Assembly: GCA_905479905.1 (NCBI GenBank)
Contig: CAJQOK010000077.1
Span: 1-7,590 of the forward strand
Direction: 5' to 3'
DNA from: an uncultured Aliterella sp.
GTDB taxonomy: Bacteria > Cyanobacteriota > Cyanobacteriia > Cyanobacteriales > Chroococcidiopsidaceae
DNA length: 7,590 nt
In this document: positions 1-7,148 of the stretch, piece after piece
How the letters are laid out: every line of letters starts with the position of its first letter
How positions within the stretch are numbered: the first letter of the stretch is position 1
The notes under the pieces: generated by a model
Told to the model about the DNA's origin: nothing
Databases searched by the model: none
What the model saw: the letters and a program-made list of their open reading frames with translations, nothing else
Position numbers and translations under genes: made by a program

Positions 1-28
1 AAATAACAGAAAATGTATTAATCCCTTT

Positions 29-1984
29 CTAACGCGATCGCAAATCATTCATAGCACCCTTAGTTACTGATGCGATCGCGCTATCGGTTGCTTTTGGTAA
101 ATGGTAATACTTCCCGCCAGAGGTTGTCGCCAATTCCTTCGCAAACCCTGTAGAAATAAACTTATTTTCTGTATCAATCACCAATAACTGCATCCCCAAA
201 GCCCGAATTCTCGCTGCAATGTTGAGTAACTCGGCTTTGATATCGGGTTTTTCGCCTTCGGGGATAGTTTCGCCCAAACTGCGCGATAAAGAAATATTCC
301 CGCGTCCATCAGTAATTGCGACAATTACCACCTGCCCAATATCGCCGCTCATTTGGGCATTAGTGCCTACTCTCACCGCCTGAGTTAAGCCGTGAGCTAG
401 GGGGGAGCCACCACCGCAAGGCATTCGTTCTAGCCGCTTTTTGGCGGCGGAAATTGAACGAGTAGGGGGTAATAAAACTTCTGCTTGTTCGCCGCGAAAG
501 GGAATCAAAGATATTTGATCGCGGTTTTCGTAGGCTTCTGTTAATAGGCGCAATACCGCACCTTTGGCTGATTGCATCCGATTTAATGCCATAGAACCCG
601 ACGCATCGACAACAAAGACAATTAACGCTCCAGCTTTACGGACTAAACGTTTGACGCGGACATCGCCTTGTTCGACTATTACCCGCTTATCTGGCTGACG
701 TTCGCGGCGGGCTTTTTGGTAAGGTGCAGCCGCTCGAAGGGTTGCATCTACAGCAATGCGGCGCACCGCACCTTTAGGCAACATTGGTTTAATGTAACGT
801 CCGCGATCGTCGGAATAAATTACACTCCGAGCGCCAGATTTGCCCCGTCTTTGCGCCATTTGAGCAAAATACAATACGCTGGGATCTAAAATTACCCCCT
901 CAGCGTCAAAAACAAATTCTTCAGGAATACTAGGCTGTTCTTCTTCTTTTTGGGGTTCTTCAGGTTCTTCTTGCTCGTCTTGTTCTTGCTGCGACTCCTC
1001 TTGATTTTGGGGAGGTGGTGGCGGTGGCGGTGGCGCGTCCTCTGGGGGCGTTTGAATAATTGTTGCTCTAGGAACGATCGCTAACTCCACTCCCCGGCGC
1101 AAATCTTCCGCATTCACGCGGTTTCGTCCATCTATCGCCGCCGCCGCTTTAGCTACTTTAGCTGCAAATAATTCGGCTCTATGTCCTTGTACCCCAGCGC
1201 GGATCGCTTCATCAACTAGATAAATAATTTGTTCTTGGCTGATAGTGACATCTTTGAGCCATTCTCGCGCCAGAATAATTTGAGTTTTGAGATTGTCTAA
1301 GTCTTCGTCGTATTGTTGTAAAAACTCTTGAGGAGAGGCGGAGTATTGAATAACTTGGTCTACAGCTTGGACTCTTTGATCTAAACCCAAAATGGCATCG
1401 GCGCTTAAAGTAATTGCAATGCGATCTAGTAAATGTTCTCTTAAATTACCTTCTTCAGGATTGTAAGTAGCTACAAATAAAGGTTTACAGGGATGATCGA
1501 AACTAATCCCTTCTCGTTCGATAAAGTTGCGCCCTTCACTTAAAACCGTCAATAATTGATTGCTAATTTGGTCATCTAATAAATTAATTTCGTCTACATA
1601 CAAAACTCCCCGGTGCGCCTGAGCGAGTAAACCCGGCTGAAATACTGATTCTCCAGATTTTACCGACTGCTCTACATCTACCGAGCCAAGCAACCGATCT
1701 TCGGTAATACCGAGAGGAATTTGCACGAAAGGAGCCGGAATTACTTTTGTATCAAGGTTATCAATTTCTGCTTCTTCGTTGAATATGCTACCTGTAATTA
1801 CTTCAATCGGTGGCAATAAATCATGCAGCGCCCGCGCCATCACCGATTTAGCCGTACCACGCCTACCAGCAATCGCAATTCCCCCCAATCCTGGATCTAC
1901 AGCTACTAGCAATAAAGCTAATTTTATGGCTTCTTGACCCACTACTGCCGTGAGGGGAAAAGTAGAAATTGAAAGAGAGGGCAT
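29..1984 (-). CDS. chlD: Magnesium chelatase subunit D (ChlD)
   Basis: With ChlI and ChlH, this AAA+/integrin-type subunit inserts Mg2+ into protoporphyrin IX, the first committed step of chlorophyll synthesis. The 651-residue protein is close to the usual cyanobacterial length of about 670. Visible parts in order: an AAA+ module with Walker A GRRGTAKS (40-47), Walker B ending in VDEINLLDD (130-138), a sensor-like ATYNPEEG (172-179) and LLDRI (185-189); a proline run then a Glu/Gln-rich acidic linker (about 313-356); and a von Willebrand A domain with the MIDAS motif DASGS (460-464), GGGSPLAHG (524-532) and ITDGRGN (557-563). Its length and the linker plus VWA domain separate it from ChlI, which is only the AAA+ part. 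The ATG at 1984 is chosen because the conserved start of the AAA+ domain ([10 protein letters not shown]) follows within 20 residues; no clear Shine-Dalgarno is seen. It is divergent from der. chlI and chlH are not in the window. Confidence 0.97.
   Translation of the reverse strand: MPSLSISTFPLTAVVGQEAIKLALLLVAVDPGLGGIAIAGRRGTAKSVMARALHDLLPPIEVITGSIFNEEAEIDNLDTKVIPAPFVQIPLGITEDRLLGSVDVEQSVKSGESVFQPGLLAQAHRGVLYVDEINLLDDQISNQLLTVLSEGRNFIEREGISFDHPCKPLFVATYNPEEGNLREHLLDRIAITLSADAILGLDQRVQAVDQVIQYSASPQEFLQQYDEDLDNLKTQIILAREWLKDVTISQEQIIYLVDEAIRAGVQGHRAELFAAKVAKAAAAIDGRNRVNAEDLRRGVELAIVPRATIIQTPPEDAPPPPPPPPQNQEESQQEQDEQEEPEEPQKEEEQPSIPEEFVFDAEGVILDPSVLYFAQMAQRRGKSGARSVIYSDDRGRYIKPMLPKGAVRRIAVDATLRAAAPYQKARRERQPDKRVIVEQGDVRVKRLVRKAGALIVFVVDASGSMALNRMQSAKGAVLRLLTEAYENRDQISLIPFRGEQAEVLLPPTRSISAAKKRLERMPCGGGSPLAHGLTQAVRVGTNAQMSGDIGQVVIVAITDGRGNISLSRSLGETIPEGEKPDIKAELLNIAARIRALGMQLLVIDTENKFISTGFAKELATTSGGKYYHLPKATDSAIASVTKGAMNDLRSR
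34..79. repeat. HIP1 palindromes (first two of ten)
   Basis: The octamer GCGATCGC, the highly iterated palindrome of many cyanobacterial genomes, occurs at 34-41, 72-79, 2196-2203, 3266-3273, 3919-3926, 4355-4362, 4656-4663, 5359-5366, 6885-6892 and 7315-7322. That is about one per 760 bp. All ten lie inside coding regions and none in the gaps. Near-copies with one change are also frequent, for example the GCGATCGT sites in der. The coordinates given cover only the first pair, in chlD. Confidence 0.95.
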
Positions 1985-2080
1985 GGTTTTTACGGTTAGT
2001 TGCTCTCGATCAGCATATCAAATTTAACTACCGCACTAAAGACACCGCTAAAATATAAACACAAAGCATTTTTTACTTTT
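1985..2080. promoter_or_regulatory. Divergent intergenic region chlD/der
   Basis: These 96 bp separate two divergently read genes and must carry, or lie next to, the 5' signals of both. For der, the -10-like hexamers TAAAAT (2049-2054) and TATAAA (2054-2059) each match TATAAT at 5 of 6 positions. The best -35-like match, TTAACT at 2024-2029, sits 19 bp before TAAAAT, which is slightly long. For chlD on the minus strand, TATGCT preceded 17 bp upstream by TTTAGT is a weak pair. The der-proximal half is AT-rich. These are consensus matches by eye and no start site is proven. Confidence 0.3.
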
Positions 2081-3457
2081 ATGTCTCTACCAATAGTCGC
2101 AATTATCGGTCGTCCCAATGTGGGCAAATCTACAATAGTAAATCGTCTGGCAGGGACGAACGCGGCTATTGTGTACGATGAACCAGGAATTACCCGCGAT
2201 CGCACTTATCTAAATGCCTTCTGGGGTGATCGCGATTTTGTCGTCGTCGATACTGGCGGGTTAGTCTTTGACGATGACACCGAATTTTTACCAATGATCC
2301 GCGAACAAGCTGCCCTAGCCCTTACTGAAGCAAGTGCCGCCCTGATGATCGTAGACGGTCAAGCGGGGATTTGCGCCGCCGATGAAGAAATTGCCCAATG
2401 GTTGCGCCAACAAAGCGTCCCAGTGGTTCTAGCCGTCAATAAATGCGAATCTGCCGAACTTGGTTTAACTCAAGCGGCGCAGTTTTGGGAACTAGGTTTA
2501 GGTGAACCTTTCCCCATGTCAGGGATTCATGGTAATGGTACGGGAGAATTATTAGACGCGGTAATTGCTCACTTACCCCATAATGACCAGCTTCCAGACG
2601 TAGAGGAAACAAAAATAGCGATCGTTGGGCGACCAAATGTGGGCAAATCAAGCTTACTAAACGCCTTTGTTGGTGAAAATAGAGCGATCGTTAGTCCGAT
2701 TTCTGGCACAACCCGCGATGCGATCGATACTGTAATTGAAAGGGATGGCAAAACCTACCGTTTAATCGACACCGCAGGCATTCGACGCAAAAAAAATGTG
2801 GAATATGGAGCCGAATTTTTTGGCATCAATCGCGCGTTTAAAGCTATCCGTCGCGCCGATGTGGTTTTGCTGGTACTTGATGCTGAAGACGGCGTTACAG
2901 AGCAAGATCAAAAATTAGTAGCCCGGATTGAAGAAGAAGGCAGAGCTTGCGTTGTAGTAATTAATAAATGGGATGCTGTAGAAAAAGATTCTTATACAAT
3001 TTACGACCACGAAAAAACCCTTAAAGAGCGGCTGTATTTTATTGAATGGGCGGAAATGATTTTTGTCAGCGCCAAAACTGGGCAGCGCGTTGAAAAAATC
3101 CTCGAATTAGCTGATATCGCCGCCACCGCCCACAAACGCCGCGTTACAACTTCGGTAATTAATGAAGTGCTAGAAGAAGCCCTGCGCTGGCATTCACCAC
3201 CGACTAGCCGCCAAGGTCGTCAAGGGAAAATTTATTACGGTACTCAAGTAAGTACACAGCCCCCGGCGATCGCATTATTTGTTAATGAAGCTTCCCGCTT
3301 TCATGAAAACTACAAGCGTTACATTGAAAGGCAATTTCGTCAGCAACTAGGGTTTATTGGTACTCCGATTCGGTTGTTTTGGCGCAGCAAAAAAGTTCGC
3401 GATGTAGAAGATACTGGCAGTTCAGCTAATCGTGCTACTCGCGTTAAAAGCTACTAG
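2081..3457 (+). CDS. der: Ribosome-associated GTPase Der (EngA)
   Basis: Der is a tandem-GTPase needed for assembly of the 50S ribosomal subunit. The 458-residue protein shows both G domains and a C-terminal KH-like domain. GD1 has GRPNVGKS (10-17), GITRD (36-40), DTGG (57-60) and NKCE (120-123). GD2 has GRPNVGKS (183-190), GTTRD (209-213), DTAG (230-233) and NKWD (295-298). The KH-like part follows from about 355, with the typical PP[AT]IALFVN-type strand near 415-422. The ATG at 2081 is chosen over an in-frame TTG at 2000: it places the first P-loop 10 residues in, as is usual, whereas the TTG would add 27 unconserved residues. The Glu in NKCE, where NKxD is canonical, is probably typical of cyanobacterial Der rather than a defect. 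It is the first of six plus-strand genes. In model cyanobacteria EngA has been reported to interact with PipX, which is encoded three genes downstream here. Confidence 0.97.
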   Translation: MSLPIVAIIGRPNVGKSTIVNRLAGTNAAIVYDEPGITRDRTYLNAFWGDRDFVVVDTGGLVFDDDTEFLPMIREQAALALTEASAALMIVDGQAGICAADEEIAQWLRQQSVPVVLAVNKCESAELGLTQAAQFWELGLGEPFPMSGIHGNGTGELLDAVIAHLPHNDQLPDVEETKIAIVGRPNVGKSSLLNAFVGENRAIVSPISGTTRDAIDTVIERDGKTYRLIDTAGIRRKKNVEYGAEFFGINRAFKAIRRADVVLLVLDAEDGVTEQDQKLVARIEEEGRACVVVINKWDAVEKDSYTIYDHEKTLKERLYFIEWAEMIFVSAKTGQRVEKILELADIAATAHKRRVTTSVINEVLEEALRWHSPPTSRQGRQGKIYYGTQVSTQPPAIALFVNEASRFHENYKRYIERQFRQQLGFIGTPIRLFWRSKKVRDVEDTGSSANRATRVKSY

Positions 3458-3535
3458 CAATAGGGCAATGGGGAAATTTTGATAATTTTTCCCTGATGTC
3501 AATTAGATTAGATTACGGCGCTACAAGTTGCAATA
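3458..3535 (+). promoter_or_regulatory. der-ecfT gap: weak hairpin and possible promoter
   Basis: The 78-bp gap holds a short inverted repeat, GGGAAATT at 3471-3478 against AATTTTTCCC at 3484-3493, with a 5-nt loop and a 2-nt bulge. No T-tract follows, so it is a poor intrinsic terminator. TTGATA at 3479-3484 matches TTGACA at 5 of 6 positions and lies 19 bp before TAGATT (3504-3509, 4 of 6). This makes a marginal promoter for the downstream membrane-protein gene. The two readings overlap physically, and both are tentative. Confidence 0.22.
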
Positions 3536-4435
3536 ATGGATTTACTGCGAAATCTTCCCCTAGGGCTATACCTAGAACAACCGATTACTTGGCTGCACAA
3601 AATAGATCCTAGAGTAAAGCTATTTTGGCTCTTAAGTTTTTTAGCTGCACCTATTTTAGCTACTGCACCTTGGCGGATTGCTTTGGTAGTTATGCTAATT
3701 GCCATTACTTTGACGGCAAAAATTCCGCTTCGGGCATGGCGGCAACAAATGGGGTTTTTATTGCTACTCTCTGGCCTAGTATTTCTGTTAGGTGCTTTTG
3801 TCCCAGACTCTTTTAATGTCAAGTACCAACCCCGCTTACCACCAGTAGATCCCAGCATTGCCAAGGCTTCAGACTACCAATACATCCTATTTCAAATCGA
3901 GCGATTTACTATTACTAGGCGATCGCTGCAACTTGCAATTCGGGCTAGTACACTGTTGTTTAACGTAATTTACAGCAGCAATCTTTACTTACTAACTACC
4001 GCCCCAGAGGAAATTACCGCCGGAATTGAAAGCTTAATGCGTCCTTTGCGCCGTTTTAAAGTTCCGGTTACAGAAATTGCTTTGACACTAACCTTATCTT
4101 TGCGGTTTATTCCTTTGGTTTTAGAAGAAGTCCAAAACTTAATTCGCTCTGTCAATACCCGCGCCATTAATTGGCAAAAGCTCGGTATTAAAGGAGGAAT
4201 TAGAGTCTGGATGCTAGTCGCCGAGCGATTATTAGAAAATTTGTTGTTAAGAGCCGATCAAATGGCTAATGCGATGACAGTCCGGGGTTTTACTAGGCCA
4301 AATCTTCATCGCGTCCAATGGCAGCAGTTAAAGTTAAAAACAATTGATGGGATTGCGATCGCATTTTTAGTTGTATTTTGGATTGCGCGATTATTTCCCT
4401 TCCCAGCAATGAGCTTTTTTAGTGGGATTAGCTGA
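3536..4435 (+). CDS. EcfT/CbiQ-family energy-coupling factor transmembrane protein
   Basis: EcfT proteins are the membrane coupling subunits of ECF-type importers. They link a substrate-binding S component to ATPases EcfA/EcfA' and take up vitamins or metals such as cobalt and nickel. The 299-residue protein begins with the family-typical LHKIDPRVKL (20-29). It has hydrophobic stretches at about 30-44, 47-61, 73-89, 133-152, 180-196 and 270-286. In the cytoplasmic helical region, MANAMTVRGF (243-252) is the conserved second Ala-Arg-Gly-type motif that docks on the ATPase. The first such motif appears only as SVNTRAIN (205-212), without the usual glycine. No S component and no ATPase gene is present nearby, so the substrate cannot be assigned and the subunit must use partners encoded elsewhere. 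The ATG at 3536 fits the conserved N-terminus; no Shine-Dalgarno is evident. Family assignment is firm, specific role unknown. Confidence 0.9.
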   Translation: MDLLRNLPLGLYLEQPITWLHKIDPRVKLFWLLSFLAAPILATAPWRIALVVMLIAITLTAKIPLRAWRQQMGFLLLLSGLVFLLGAFVPDSFNVKYQPRLPPVDPSIAKASDYQYILFQIERFTITRRSLQLAIRASTLLFNVIYSSNLYLLTTAPEEITAGIESLMRPLRRFKVPVTEIALTLTLSLRFIPLVLEEVQNLIRSVNTRAINWQKLGIKGGIRVWMLVAERLLENLLLRADQMANAMTVRGFTRPNLHRVQWQQLKLKTIDGIAIAFLVVFWIARLFPFPAMSFFSGIS

Positions 4436-4466
4436 CTTAAATTTACCTCAATCAAACTTTCTTTTC

Positions 4467-4496
4467 TAGACTTAATTTGCGGGAATTTGAGATAAT
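4467..4496 (+). promoter_or_regulatory. Candidate promoter for pabB-like gene
   Basis: Within the 96-bp ecfT-pabB gap, TAGACT at 4467-4472 (4 of 6 to TTGACA) is followed after 18 bp by GATAAT at 4491-4496 (5 of 6 to TATAAT). A start near 4503 would leave a leader of about 28 nt before the ATG at 4532. This is the best -35/-10 pair I can see among the gaps, but it rests on consensus only. Confidence 0.35.
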
Positions 4497-4531
4497 CCTC
4501 GTTTATTTACCTAGCTTTTAATGAAAAATAG

Positions 4532-5905
4532 ATGCAACAAAGTTTGTACTGGAAGTCGCTACCCTTAGAGAATCGCACAGGCGCGGAGGTTTTTGCAGCT
4601 TTATTTGGCAAGGCAAAGATTGCCACACTATTAGAAAGCCCATTACCAATAAAAGGCGATCGCACTCCCTTAGCACAATATTCTATCTGTGCCGGATCTC
4701 CTCGTCTAGTTGATGGATGTCTGCAAAGTTGGACACCACCAATCGGCAATATATTTCCGTTTTTAGCACAACTGCTAACACAAGCATCCGGCGAAAAAAA
4801 CCTCAATTACTGCCCTAACGAGCTACCATTTACCGGGGGTTGGCTAGGGTGGCTAGGCTATGATGCAGCTTGGGAAATTGAGAAATTGCCCTGGAAAAGA
4901 GCAGATAACTTACCGTTTCCCGTTGCCTTTTGGTATCAACCAGAAAGTTTCGCCGTATTGGATCATTTGCAGCAAATACTCTGGTTAGCCGCCGCAGATA
5001 TTAGTCAATTAGATACGCTCACAAACCAACTGAAATTAGCTCCTACTCCCCCGTTACCCTTTATTGCTCGTACTTCCCCGGTTCGTTTCTTAACCGCTCA
5101 AAGTGACTACGAAGCCGCCGTTAGACAAGCTAAAAAATATATTCAAGCGGGAGATATTTTTCAGACAAATTTATCGGTACGATTTAGCACTCAAACGAGT
5201 AGCGATAGCTGGGAAATTTACCGCACCTTACAGCAAATTAATCCTTCACCTTTTGCAAGCTTCTGGCGAAGTCCTTGGGGAGATGTGATTAGCTGCTCTC
5301 CCGAACGACTGGTGCAACTATATAATGGCATTGCTCAAACTAGACCAATTGCCGGAACGCGATCGCGCGGATCGACTATTGCAGAAGATAATAGACTATC
5401 TCTTGAGCTAATTGCTAATGCCAAAGAAAACTCTGAACACATTATGCTCGTAGACCTCGAACGCAATGACTTAGGGCGCGTGTGTCAATGGGGATCGGTA
5501 CAGGTAGATGAATTACTCACCATCGAACGCTACAGCCACGTTATGCACCTAGTAAGTAACGTCAGGGGAGTTTTGCCGCCTAACGTTTCCCCTATTGAGC
5601 TAATTCGGGCAATGTTTCCTGGCGGCACGATTTCTGGTTGTCCTAAAGTTCGATGTATGGAAATTATCGAAGAATTAGAACCTGTGCGGCGCAGTTTATT
5701 TTATGGCTCCTGCGGCTACTTAGATTGGCGAGGCAACTTAGACTTAAATATTTTGATCCGCACCTTACTCGTAACTCCAAGGGGCAACTCAAGCGCTGTA
5801 TGGGGTCAAGTAGGAGCCGGAATTGTCGCCGATAGCGATCCCGAAACTGAATGGGATGAATCTTTGCAAAAAGCTCAAGCCCAAATTGCTGCTTTGCGTG
5901 TCTAA
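4532..5905 (+). CDS. pabB: Chorismate-utilising enzyme, probable aminodeoxychorismate synthase component I (PabB)
   Basis: This enzyme family aminates chorismate with ammonia from a glutaminase partner. PabB makes 4-amino-4-deoxychorismate for folate, TrpE makes anthranilate for tryptophan. The 457-residue length suits PabB (about 450) better than TrpE (about 500). Visible motifs: an N-terminal LLES (33-36) and RTPLAQYSI (44-52); GGWLGWLGYD (102-111), typical of PabB; RPIAGT (271-276); EHIMLVDLERNDLGRV (302-317); SHVMHLVSNVRG (335-346); GGTISGCPKVR (364-374) then MEIIEELEPVRR (376-387) and GSCGYL (392-397), again PabB-like; and GAGIVADSDPETEW (428-441). Odd points are the Ala in RPIAGT, where E. 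coli PabB has a catalytic Lys, and the LLES element that binds Trp in TrpE. It could therefore be a secondary anthranilate synthase. No glutaminase gene (pabA/trpG) is adjacent. ATG 4532 is the first in-frame start; no Shine-Dalgarno is seen. Family certain, PabB versus TrpE about 70:30. Confidence 0.8.
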   Translation: MQQSLYWKSLPLENRTGAEVFAALFGKAKIATLLESPLPIKGDRTPLAQYSICAGSPRLVDGCLQSWTPPIGNIFPFLAQLLTQASGEKNLNYCPNELPFTGGWLGWLGYDAAWEIEKLPWKRADNLPFPVAFWYQPESFAVLDHLQQILWLAAADISQLDTLTNQLKLAPTPPLPFIARTSPVRFLTAQSDYEAAVRQAKKYIQAGDIFQTNLSVRFSTQTSSDSWEIYRTLQQINPSPFASFWRSPWGDVISCSPERLVQLYNGIAQTRPIAGTRSRGSTIAEDNRLSLELIANAKENSEHIMLVDLERNDLGRVCQWGSVQVDELLTIERYSHVMHLVSNVRGVLPPNVSPIELIRAMFPGGTISGCPKVRCMEIIEELEPVRRSLFYGSCGYLDWRGNLDLNILIRTLLVTPRGNSSAVWGQVGAGIVADSDPETEWDESLQKAQAQIAALRV

Positions 5906-6006
5906 ATATAAGTATTCCCCATTTACCTTTTGCACCCAAACCAAGCTATCATCTGCATAATCTGCCTAATCCTTGGAAAAGTTGGTGCTACCTGCCTCAA
6001 TATTTG
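5906..6006 (+). promoter_or_regulatory. pabB-pipX intergenic region
   Basis: The 101-bp gap has -10-like hexamers TATAAG (5907-5912) and CATAAT (5956-5961), each 5 of 6 to consensus, but no well-spaced -35. GTA (5912-5914) and TAC (5924-5926) lie 9 bp apart. This resembles an NtcA box, which is normally GTA-N8-TAC, but is one base too long. CCAAG (5941-5945) and CTTGG (5972-5976) can pair across a 26-nt loop, which is too open to call a terminator. No Shine-Dalgarno precedes pipX. Whether pipX has its own promoter cannot be settled here. Confidence 0.2.
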
Positions 6007-6285
6007 ATGAATACAGAAAACTATCTAAATCATCCAACATTTGGTTTACTTTCTAGAGTTTGCGTACTCGAACAACACCAAGAACTATTTACAACTCTCT
6101 ACGCCCAACGCTTGTTTTTTTTAGTCACCCACGAATCTCCCGGTGGGGGAATGAAATTTGAATCGGTCAGCCGCTCCCAGGCTCGTTTATCCTTAGAAAC
6201 TCGTTTGCGTCTGCTGCGCCGTAGCGGACAATATCAAGAGTACGAGCAATTGCAAAAAATTCTGCAAAGCACTTTTCAATCATGA
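6007..6285 (+). CDS. pipX: PII-interacting protein PipX
   Basis: PipX is a small cyanobacterial signalling protein. It coactivates the transcription factor NtcA when 2-oxoglutarate is high and is sequestered by PII (GlnB) when nitrogen is plentiful. The 92 residues comprise an N-terminal Tudor-like domain and two C-terminal helices. The start MNTENYLNHPTFGLL and the block LFTTLYAQRLFFLV (27-40) match S. elongatus PipX closely as I remember it. Glu4, Tyr32, Gln34 and Arg35, in the surface used for NtcA/PII binding, are present. The segment THESPGGGMKF (41-51) is two residues longer than in S. elongatus. The C-terminal part (RLRLLRRSGQYQEYEQL, from about 66) forms the helices. The ATG at 6007 is chosen over a TTG at 6004 because it gives the family-typical N-terminus. 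It overlaps pipY by 4 bp (ATGA), which indicates co-transcription and probable translational coupling. Confidence 0.97.
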   Translation: MNTENYLNHPTFGLLSRVCVLEQHQELFTTLYAQRLFFLVTHESPGGGMKFESVSRSQARLSLETRLRLLRRSGQYQEYEQLQKILQSTFQS

Positions 6286-6950
6286 CCATTGCCGAAAGAG
6301 TTACCCAAATTCGCCAAAATTTACCCGATACTGTTAAGCTAATTGCTGTTAGCAAACAAGTACCTGTAGAGGCAATGCGCCTTGCTTACGCTGCGGGAAT
6401 TAGGGATTTTGGCGAAAGTCGAGTCCAAGAAGCTCAAATAAAGCAGTTGCAACTTGTAGATTTGACAGATATTACTTGGCACTTTATCGGGAGATTGCAA
6501 AGTAATAAAGCTAAAAAAGCCATAGAGTTGTTTCAGTGGATTCACTCAGTAGACAGCTTAAAATTAGCACAGCAATTAGATAAATTAGCAGCAGAAAATA
6601 AGCGAAAAACCCAAGTTTGTTTGCAAGTAAAAATTGAGAGCGATCCGCAAAAAACTGGCTGGACTGTACCTCAGCTTTGGGCAGATTTACCCGATTTAGC
6701 TTGCTGTAAAAACTTGCTTATTTGTGGATTAATGACAATTCCACCTGTAGGATTAGATGAAAGTCAAATAAAGAGCGTGTTTGACCGCACTTCGGCTCTG
6801 CTTGCAGAGATTAAATCTAAAAATTGGCTAAATTTGCCGCAAAAGCCGCAGTTATCAATGGGAATGTCAGAGGATTACAAAAGTGCGATCGCTTCAGGCG
6901 CTACAATGATCCGCCTAGGACGGATTTTGTTCGGAGAACGCTTGGAGTAG
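6282..6950 (+). CDS. pipY: YggS-family pyridoxal phosphate-binding protein PipY
   Basis: This is a single-domain alanine-racemase-fold PLP protein (YggS/PLPBP/COG0325). It has no known catalytic activity and keeps PLP and amino/keto acid pools in balance in the cytosol. The 222 residues match the family length. Lys25 in LIAVSK (20-25) is the PLP-binding lysine. Other signatures are FGESRVQEA (43-51), WHFIGRLQSNK (66-76), GLMTIPP (149-155), SMGMSEDY (192-199) and the phosphate-binding GATMIRLGRILFG (206-218). The loop that commonly reads GEESKSGF is SDPQKTGW (120-127) here, keeping the Lys and Gly. It starts inside the pipX stop codon. This is the pipX-pipY arrangement that gave the gene its cyanobacterial name, and the two genes show genetic interaction in S. 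elongatus. Confidence 0.96.
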   Translation: MTIAERVTQIRQNLPDTVKLIAVSKQVPVEAMRLAYAAGIRDFGESRVQEAQIKQLQLVDLTDITWHFIGRLQSNKAKKAIELFQWIHSVDSLKLAQQLDKLAAENKRKTQVCLQVKIESDPQKTGWTVPQLWADLPDLACCKNLLICGLMTIPPVGLDESQIKSVFDRTSALLAEIKSKNWLNLPQKPQLSMGMSEDYKSAIASGATMIRLGRILFGERLE

Positions 6951-6977
6951 TACAAAAAGATTTATCGGGTATTAAGG

Positions 6978-7006
6978 TTGCGTTAATTACTTACATAGGT
7001 TATTAG
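6978..7006 (+). promoter_or_regulatory. Candidate promoter upstream of sepF
   Basis: TTGCGT at 6978-6983 and TATTAG at 7001-7006 are separated by an ideal 17 bp, although each hexamer is only a moderate match (3 of 6 and 4 of 6). TATAAA at 7010-7015 is an alternative -10 without a good -35. A start near 7013 would give a leader of about 135 nt before sepF. The 198-bp gap after pipY holds no credible gene. Confidence 0.25.
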
Positions 7007-7024
7007 TTTTATAAATTCAAAAAC

Positions 7025-7048
7025 TGTTGTAAAGAGCATTTATCAACA
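7025..7048 (+). other. Inverted repeat in sepF leader
   Basis: TGTTGTAAA (7025-7033) can pair with TTTATCAACA (7039-7048). This gives a nine-base-pair stem with one bulged T and a 5-nt loop, GAGCA. No T-tract follows, so it does not look like an intrinsic terminator for pipY. It could be a leader RNA hairpin or a binding-site palindrome. Stem stability is limited by its A-U content. Confidence 0.35.
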
Positions 7049-7066
7049 AAGAATTTATTACGTCTA

Positions 7067-7083
7067 TTTAGGCTAGTCCTAGA
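7067..7083 (+). other. Second small hairpin in sepF leader
   Basis: TTTAGG (7067-7072) pairs with CCTAGA (7078-7083), including one G-U pair, around a 5-nt loop CTAGT. It lies 18 bp after the previous inverted repeat and 65 bp before the sepF start. The DNA also contains the tetranucleotide palindrome CTAG twice. The stem is short and could be chance. Confidence 0.22.
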
Positions 7084-7132
7084 GTCTTTGGTAAAAGTTG
7101 CTGTGGTAATTTAACTAAAGGTGTAAATCGTC

Positions 7133-7138
7133 AGGAGG
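7133..7138 (+). promoter_or_regulatory. Shine-Dalgarno of sepF
   Basis: AGGAGG, a perfect anti-16S match, ends 10 nt before the GTG at 7149. It decides the choice of this GTG as the start. It is the only strong ribosome-binding site in the window, as the other genes lack a recognisable one. Confidence 0.8.
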
Positions 7139-7148
7139 AAGGCAATCA

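Noticed and set aside
916..1048. Low-complexity proline run and acidic region in chlD as a repeat or assembly problem
   Set aside because: A proline-rich acidic linker between the AAA+ and VWA domains is a normal ChlD/BchD feature, and the reading frame continues through it.
2000..2080. In-frame TTG at 2000 that would extend Der by 27 residues
   Set aside because: The extra residues are unconserved, and the ATG at 2081 places the first P-loop at the usual distance from the N-terminus. The extension would also fill most of the divergent promoter region.
2081..2449. Der GD1 NKCE motif as a possible loss of guanine specificity
   Set aside because: Glu keeps the acidic contact and, as far as I recall, NKCE is usual in cyanobacterial Der. 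All other G motifs are intact.
3471..3493. Hairpin after der as a Rho-independent terminator
   Set aside because: The stem is AT-rich and bulged, and it is followed by TGATGTC rather than a T-tract.
3508..3864. Minus-strand 118-codon open frame antisense to the ecfT start
   Set aside because: The plus-strand EcfT has clear family motifs over the same DNA. The antisense frame shows none and is most likely a shadow.
6004..6006. TTG directly before the pipX ATG as an alternative start
   Set aside because: It adds a single residue, and the ATG start matches the family N-terminus.
6636..6665. Variant SDPQKTGW loop in PipY as a lost functional site
   Set aside because: The Lys and Gly of the usual ExxKxG pattern are kept, and similar DPxK variants probably occur widely in cyanobacterial homologues.
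6824..7006. Plus-strand 60-codon open frame overlapping the pipY 3' end and the gap
   Set aside because: It lies mostly within pipY in another frame, lacks a ribosome-binding site and shows no recognisable motif.
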